A DNA stretch of 5,824 nt, taken from DATKYV01 sp035528275 (GTDB lineage: Bacteria; Acidobacteriota; Terriglobia; UBA7540). Shown one piece after another: positions 4,256 through 5,824 of this stretch. Below the pieces are notes generated by a model. The model had not been told where the DNA came from. It saw only the letters and a program-made list of their open reading frames with translations, and did not search any database. Position 1 is the stretch's first letter. Every line of letters begins with the position of its first letter. Location: NCBI GenBank assembly GCA_035528275.1, contig DATKYV010000023.1:1-5824 (forward strand). The letters run 5' to 3'. A program made the position numbers and the translations under genes.

Positions 4256-5665
4256 ATGCGGTGCAGCGTCGTCCCGTTCTTGACCCTCGTTATAGGGATA
4301 CCTCTCCTTGCCGGTCAGGTTTCGTCGTTGCCGAAGTTGCCTGAGATTGACTTGGGCGATTTCCCGCCTGTGATTCGCGACCAAGTCCAAAAAGCTTACG
4401 ACGACGCAAGCGCCAATCCTCGCGGCGCGGCTGCCAGTGGCCAGCTTGGCATGTTAATGGACATCTACAAGCGGCGGGAATTCGCGGCGATTTGCTATGA
4501 GCGGGCGCATCAGCTCGATCCCGGCGCGTTTCGATGGCTGTACTACCTGGGTTCACTGCGAGCCGCTCAGGGAAAGCGTGAAGAGGCGATAGCCGCCTAT
4601 CGCGCGGCACTCCGGATCCAGCCGGACTATCTGCCGGTACGATTGAAGCTGGCTGAAAATCTCCTCGCCGCTGGAGATTGGGAAGAGGCGGGGAAAATCT
4701 ATGAAACGATCGTCAAGGAACATCCCGACGCGGCTGAAGCCTATTACGGAATCGGCCGAATCCACGCTGCCCAAGGCGACTCGATCGCTGCGGTTGAATC
4801 CTATCGAAAGGCTTGCGAGCTATTCCCGGCTTACGGCGCCGCACATTACGGGCTTGCACTTGCTTACCGGAAGCTCGGTGATAGTGCAAGATCTGAAGAG
4901 CATCTCAAGCTGCACGCCGCCAACCAAACCCTTGTGCCGCCGGTTCAAGACCCGCTGCGCGATGCAATGCGCGCCCTCGATCGCGGGGCGGCATCGCTCC
5001 TGCAGCGGGGACTTGAACTTGAAGAGGTGGGGCGAATCGAGGATTCGATCGCAGCGCACCTGAAAGCCCTCGAACTCGATCCCGAACTGGCCTTGGCGCA
5101 CGCCAATCTCATTATTCTTTACGGGAGGATGAACCAGCCGGATAAGGCCGTGGAGCACTACCGGGCAGCGATTCGCCTGAATCCCCATCTGGCGGACGCC
5201 TATTACAATTACGGCGTCCTCCTCACGGGGCAAGGAAAGCTGACCGAAGCCGAGCAAGCTTTTCGGAACGCCCTGGAAGCCAACCCTTTCCATGCCGAGG
5301 CCTGCAACAACCTGGGCGCGGTGCTCGAACGGCAGGGTCGGCTGGATGAAGCTCTGGAGTATTTCGAGAAGGCGGTGGGACGGCGGCCGGACTATCGGCT
5401 CGCTCACTTTCACATCGGCCGCATCCTGGCAAATCGAAAGAAGTATACCGAAGCCATTGAGCACTTCTTGAAGACACTCACCCCGGAGGACGACAGCACT
5501 CCCACCTACCTCTACGCCCTGGCCGCCGCCTACGCGCGCGCGGGGAACAAAGAGAGCGCGCTGACCTATGGACGCAAGGCCCGGGATGCTGCCGCCGCCC
5601 GTGGCCAGACGCTTTTGCTCGACCGCATTGATAAAGACCTCCAGGCCCTCGAGCGGAAACCCTAG
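4256..5665 (+). CDS. Secreted or periplasmic TPR-repeat protein
   Basis: The protein has 469 residues. Residues 1-24 look like a Sec signal peptide (MRCSVV, then a hydrophobic FLTLVIGIPLLAG core and a likely cut near QVSS), so the protein should act outside the cytoplasmic membrane. The rest is nearly all tetratricopeptide repeats: units start near 58, 92, 126, 160 and 194, then a less regular linker (about 220-244) and more units near 245, 279, 313, 347, 381 and 416. Typical repeat marks are YYNYGVLLTGQGKLTEAEQA and EACNNLGAVLERQGRLDEAL. About eleven repeats should form a superhelical scaffold for binding other proteins; no catalytic domain is present. The ATG at 4256 starts the signal peptide. 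It has no ribosome binding site but a -10-like box just upstream. No partner gene is visible downstream before the window ends, so its binding partner is unknown. Confidence 0.85.
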   Translation: MRCSVVPFLTLVIGIPLLAGQVSSLPKLPEIDLGDFPPVIRDQVQKAYDDASANPRGAAASGQLGMLMDIYKRREFAAICYERAHQLDPGAFRWLYYLGSLRAAQGKREEAIAAYRAALRIQPDYLPVRLKLAENLLAAGDWEEAGKIYETIVKEHPDAAEAYYGIGRIHAAQGDSIAAVESYRKACELFPAYGAAHYGLALAYRKLGDSARSEEHLKLHAANQTLVPPVQDPLRDAMRALDRGAASLLQRGLELEEVGRIEDSIAAHLKALELDPELALAHANLIILYGRMNQPDKAVEHYRAAIRLNPHLADAYYNYGVLLTGQGKLTEAEQAFRNALEANPFHAEACNNLGAVLERQGRLDEALEYFEKAVGRRPDYRLAHFHIGRILANRKKYTEAIEHFLKTLTPEDDSTPTYLYALAAAYARAGNKESALTYGRKARDAAAARGQTLLLDRIDKDLQALERKP

Positions 5666-5824
5666 GCATCCTTGGGCTGCCGGCACCACAGCGGAGAAAC
5701 CGGTTACCAAGAGTATGACGAAAGCCCCAGGTGTGTTCCCTGCAGGGACTATTTTCTACAAAAAATTGGATTACATAATCACAATTTGGAAAACGAGAAC
5801 AACATCAAGGGTCGGCAGGGAATT
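5666..5824. other. Non-coding 3' flank of the TPR gene
   Basis: No coding frame is supported. The first 70 bases are GC-rich like the genes; 5750-5800 is clearly AT-rich and carries a dyad at 5763-5787. TCCCTGCAGGGA at 5737-5748 is a perfect 12-bp palindrome. TTCCCTGC (5736-5743) also recurs inverted as GCAGGGAA at 5815-5822. No T-run terminator follows the TPR stop. Confidence 0.5.
5763..5787. promoter_or_regulatory. AT-rich dyad, possible operator
   Basis: AAATTGGATTA (5763-5773) is mirrored by TAATC (5776-5780) and CAATTT (5782-5787) around CA, with one extra A at 5781. Eleven pairs in an AT-rich spacer suggest a binding site for a dimeric regulator or a promoter region for a gene beyond the right edge. 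Neither is proved by this sequence. Confidence 0.35.

Noticed and set aside
4820..5710. A 296-codon minus-strand frame opposite the secreted TPR gene.
   Set aside because: It is an antisense shadow; the plus strand has a signal peptide and regular TPR units while this peptide resembles nothing.
5736..5822. TTCCCTGC and GCAGGGAA as terminal repeats of a small mobile element.
   Set aside because: Only eight bases, no further similarity around them, and the window ends two bases later, so it cannot be told from chance.
1..5824. Search for CRISPR repeats, tRNA or rRNA genes, toxin-antitoxin pairs or phage genes.
   Set aside because: No regularly spaced direct repeats, cloverleaf sequences, rRNA segments or matching protein pairs were recognised by eye.

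Overview
The window looks like a stretch of chromosome from a high-GC soil or sediment bacterium, most likely an Acidobacteriota of the Solibacter/Bryobacter kind. This is inferred from the gene types (Tat-exported sugar-acid enzyme, PilZ, NarL-type regulator, TPR proteins with long Acidobacteria-style repeats) and the density of mobile-element debris. No taxonomic marker gene is present.

Layout, left to right. 1-141 is the end of an IS1182-type insertion sequence: its outer inverted repeat and the first 29 codons of its transposase, which runs off the left edge. 329-1420 (minus) is a Tat-exported mannonate dehydratase-like protein with the only strong ribosome binding site in the window. 1421-1822 has no gene but holds an orphan terminator-like hairpin facing right. 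1823-2021 is the 3' remnant of an IS3-family element, with the last codons of its transposase and a 13-bp inverted repeat over its stop codon. 2111-2395 (minus) is a small PilZ-domain protein, and 2640-3314 (minus) is a NarL/LuxR-type regulator with a degenerate receiver. The 244 bp between these two contain several inverted repeats. 3431-3967 (plus) is the C-terminal piece of a larger TPR protein whose 5' part is missing. Three bases after its stop lies a 122-bp MITE-like element (3971-4092) with perfect 18-bp terminal inverted repeats and two related internal palindromes. 4256-5665 (plus) is an intact secreted or periplasmic TPR protein, probably read from a leaderless transcript. The last 159 bases are non-coding and AT-rich, with a dyad.

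The genes do not form one obvious pathway. The minus-strand regulator and PilZ protein could be co-oriented signalling genes, but 244 bp separate them. The plus-strand TPR genes are separate units. The region is best read as a mosaic of ordinary accessory genes split by IS and MITE insertions and remnants. I found no convincing evidence of a new multi-gene system. The most distinctive item is the small palindromic element at 3971-4092.
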